Assembly: GCA_008638375.1 (NCBI GenBank)
Contig: CM018036.1
Span: forward strand, 11,842,328-11,906,327
From: Nyssa sinensis
Taxonomy: Eukaryota; Streptophyta; Magnoliopsida; Cornales; Nyssaceae
Length of the DNA: 64,000 bases
Reading direction: 5' to 3'
Within the stretch, counting starts at the first letter, position 1. Each line of letters opens with the position of its first letter. The notes under the pieces are model-generated. The model was not told the DNA's origin, did not search any database, and saw nothing but the letters and a program-made list of their open reading frames with translations. Positions 62,161 through 64,000 of this stretch are shown piece after piece. The position numbers and the translations under genes were made by a program.

Positions 62161-62291
62161 CTAAGATCAACCCGTATGGATTCTCTCACAAACTAAGCAA
62201 AGCGCCTAAGTCAGATTTAAAAGCTGGCTGGAACGTTCAACACGTTTCTAATGGCACCTTTCAGTAACAAACAAGAAAATTCAATTACCTT

Positions 62292-62295
<4 letters not shown>

Positions 62296-62341
<46 letters not shown>
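62296..62341. repeat. (AT)n microsatellite
   Basis: A nearly perfect AT/TA run of about 46 bp lies upstream of the UGD promoter. Confidence 0.9.
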
Positions 62342-62343
<2 letters not shown>

Positions 62344-62640
62344 AAACTGAAAATCACTTTATTAACATCAGTTTAAAAAAATTACCCATTACATTAAAGT
62401 TCTTTAAAGTCAGTCTTGATAGGAAAATAAAAACTAAGAAAAAAAATACAAAACTGATGATAAATTTTTTTTGACAAGACCCATATTACATTAAAAATGG
62501 CTGACTTAAAGTCTTGAATGAGAGAGAAAACAACCAACACTGAATTTGAAATAACTTTTTCACTTAAAGCCCATATATTAAAGACATTTTTAACATATTG
62601 AACAAATATTTCTTTTTACATTCCAATTTATTCTTAAAAA

Positions 62641-63062
62641 TTAGGGTTAGTTACATTGTCCCTTTGGTTTTGCCCATTTTCACAAAGACCTTCTATATTT
62701 CAAAATGTGACATTAATATATTTATGATTATGAGTAGAAAGTATTACATTTTTTTTATCTAAATTAATGCTGCACCATGTGCCCAAAAGATTAATGTTGG
62801 GCGGGTCATGGTGCAACAATAAAATTATTCTAATCTAATGTAATTTGAAGGTCACAATTTCAAATTAAAAAAAAAAAAAAAAAGCCCTCAAATTCCCTAT
62901 GCAGTTTTAGCTTAACCAGATAAAGATGATTTAGTCATTAAATCATTTTGTCAACCCTACTAGTTTTTATACTTTATCAAGTACTACAGGGAATTTTAGT
63001 GTCATATATTTTAAAATACAGAATCTTCCATTGGGAGAACAAAATGTAATTTAACCCTAAAA
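62641..63062. mobile_element. Possible TIR element with nested SINE
   Basis: The left end TTAGGGTTAGTTACATTGTC mirrors the right end, which reads TTAGGGTTAAATTACATTTT on the minus strand. No target duplication was identified, so the ends are approximate. It is non-coding and contains the SINE fragment at 62795-62883. Confidence 0.45.
62795..62883 (+). mobile_element. Au-like SINE 5' fragment
   Basis: The A box region is GGTCATGGTGCAACAATAAA (about 62804-62823) and the B box region GGTCACAATTTCAAATT (about 62850-62866). It ends directly in an A run (62867-62883). It matches the 5' part of the Au-like SINE at 27100-27258, but the body is missing. Confidence 0.6.
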
Positions 63063-64000
63063 ATTAACTAAAACCCACTTCACAAAAATGACTTTTAAAC
63101 TAAACCCAAGTCTTAGAAAATGCCAAAAACTGATTTTTCATATGTAAACTGTAAAGTAAAAACAAGTAATCATATCATGGTGGATGCTTCTTAATGTGAA
63201 AATAGGGTTCCAACCAAACACGAGAATTTTACCATTTTCATTGAAAAGAAAGCTTCAGAGTTCAGAAACAACGTGCTTGGTTGGTTCAAAAAGCATTGAG
63301 TGAGATCGAAGACATGATTTAGAAAATAAAAAAAAAGCCACAGTTAAGAGACCTTGATTCGAAGGAACATATAGTTTGGAGATTAACGTGGCGGTACCTG
63401 ATAAAATGGCCTCAAATCAGCGGCAAAAAAAGGTGGTGGAGTAGCGTGATTTGCACTACAAATGGATTTTAAGTGAGAGAAAGCGAAGAAAAATCAACCT
63501 TCGTCCGGCAGTTTTCCACAAGAACCATCGAGGGTCCCTTCTATAATACTTTATTAGGCTGATTTGTACGTTTATTAACCAACCAAAACTAGGTTATGAT
63601 TCTTAGTAGTGATTAAGTGACTGGTAGTGTTTTACTGAGTCTATGAATGTTCAATGACATATTGACACGTAATGAAACCTGTCGTTGATTTAGCCACGTG
63701 GCCCCCGAGAAATGATCTTTGGACTTGACTATGTAAACGTATGTTACCAAGTTGGTTGGGGGGGAATATTCTCACCTTATCTTATATAATTGTTAATGTC
63801 TTTAATTGTCTATTCATAAATGTCCTTGACATTTTATTTATTTATTATGATTTTTTTTTGGGTAAATAGTGATTATGATTATGATATTTTATTATTATTA
63901 TTATTATTAAAATAATATATTACTTTTAAAGCAAAGGTACAACTTTTAAAAACAAGACTTGTTTGGGCAAATGTCACTATTCCTTTAACAGGCATTTTTT
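63063..64000. other. Intergenic
   Basis: No coding region is supported. Bases 63380-63540 are GC-richer and include 'ttatcag|gtaccgcc' on the minus strand, which could be the donor of an alternative upstream UGD leader exon. The ATT microsatellite at 63889-63909 is low complexity. Confidence 0.4.

Overview
This is a stretch of nuclear chromosome from a flowering plant, probably a eudicot. The DNA is very AT-rich and intron-rich. The genes have plant-specific relatives: an ELM2/SANT protein, an At5g07910-type LRR protein, a plant GH35 beta-galactosidase and UDP-glucose dehydrogenase. The repeats are also plant types: an Au-like SINE, a MULE, hAT-type miniature elements and an LTR element primed by tRNA-Met. 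No organelle, bacterial or viral gene was recognised, and there is no CRISPR array or conventional tRNA/rRNA gene.

Layout. 1-200: end of a hAT-type miniature element cut by the window edge. 845-7735: an old, diverged tandem duplication of non-coding DNA, with a tRNA-derived SINE in the second copy. 10667-15060 (minus): ELM2/SANT-domain gene with a 5' UTR intron and one single-base frame break. 15.3-20.6 kb: simple and tandem repeats. 20620-34519 (minus): a nine-exon LRR gene of the At5g07910 type, stretched to 13.9 kb by transposon-filled introns. It carries a nonsense codon, two frame breaks and two GC splice donors, so it is probably a pseudogene. 35179-35481 (plus): a fragment of an AP2/ERF (RAP2.4-like) gene. 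37657-39757 (minus): a beta-galactosidase pseudogene lacking its 5' and middle exons and carrying two stop codons. 41165 to about 46985 (minus): a MULE transposon with a long transposase broken by one stop. 47512-48023: a complete hAT-type miniature element with a perfect 8-bp target duplication. 48477-55700: a 7.2-kb LTR retroelement with a perfect 5-bp target duplication, tRNA-Met primer site and no recognisable protein, i.e. LARD-like. 60235-62120 (minus): UDP-glucose 6-dehydrogenase, a single-exon coding region with a 5' UTR intron and TATA box, and one extra base that breaks the frame. 62641-63062: a TIR-like element carrying a SINE fragment.

All recognised host genes and gene remnants except the ERF fragment lie on the minus strand. 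They do not form a pathway or cluster. UGD supplies UDP-glucuronate for cell-wall polysaccharides and the ELM2/SANT protein belongs to a chromatin (histone-deacetylase-associated) family; their proximity looks incidental.

Two kinds of damage should be kept apart. The ELM2/SANT and UGD genes are well conserved except for one single-base indel each, which looks like assembly error or very recent damage. The LRR gene, the beta-galactosidase and the transposase carry base-substitution stop codons and, in the first two, other decay, which looks like genuine pseudogenization. I found no convincing new biological system. The most noteworthy points are the decaying LRR gene, the non-coding LTR element with precise ends, the well-bounded miniature elements, and the diverged 5'-flank duplication.
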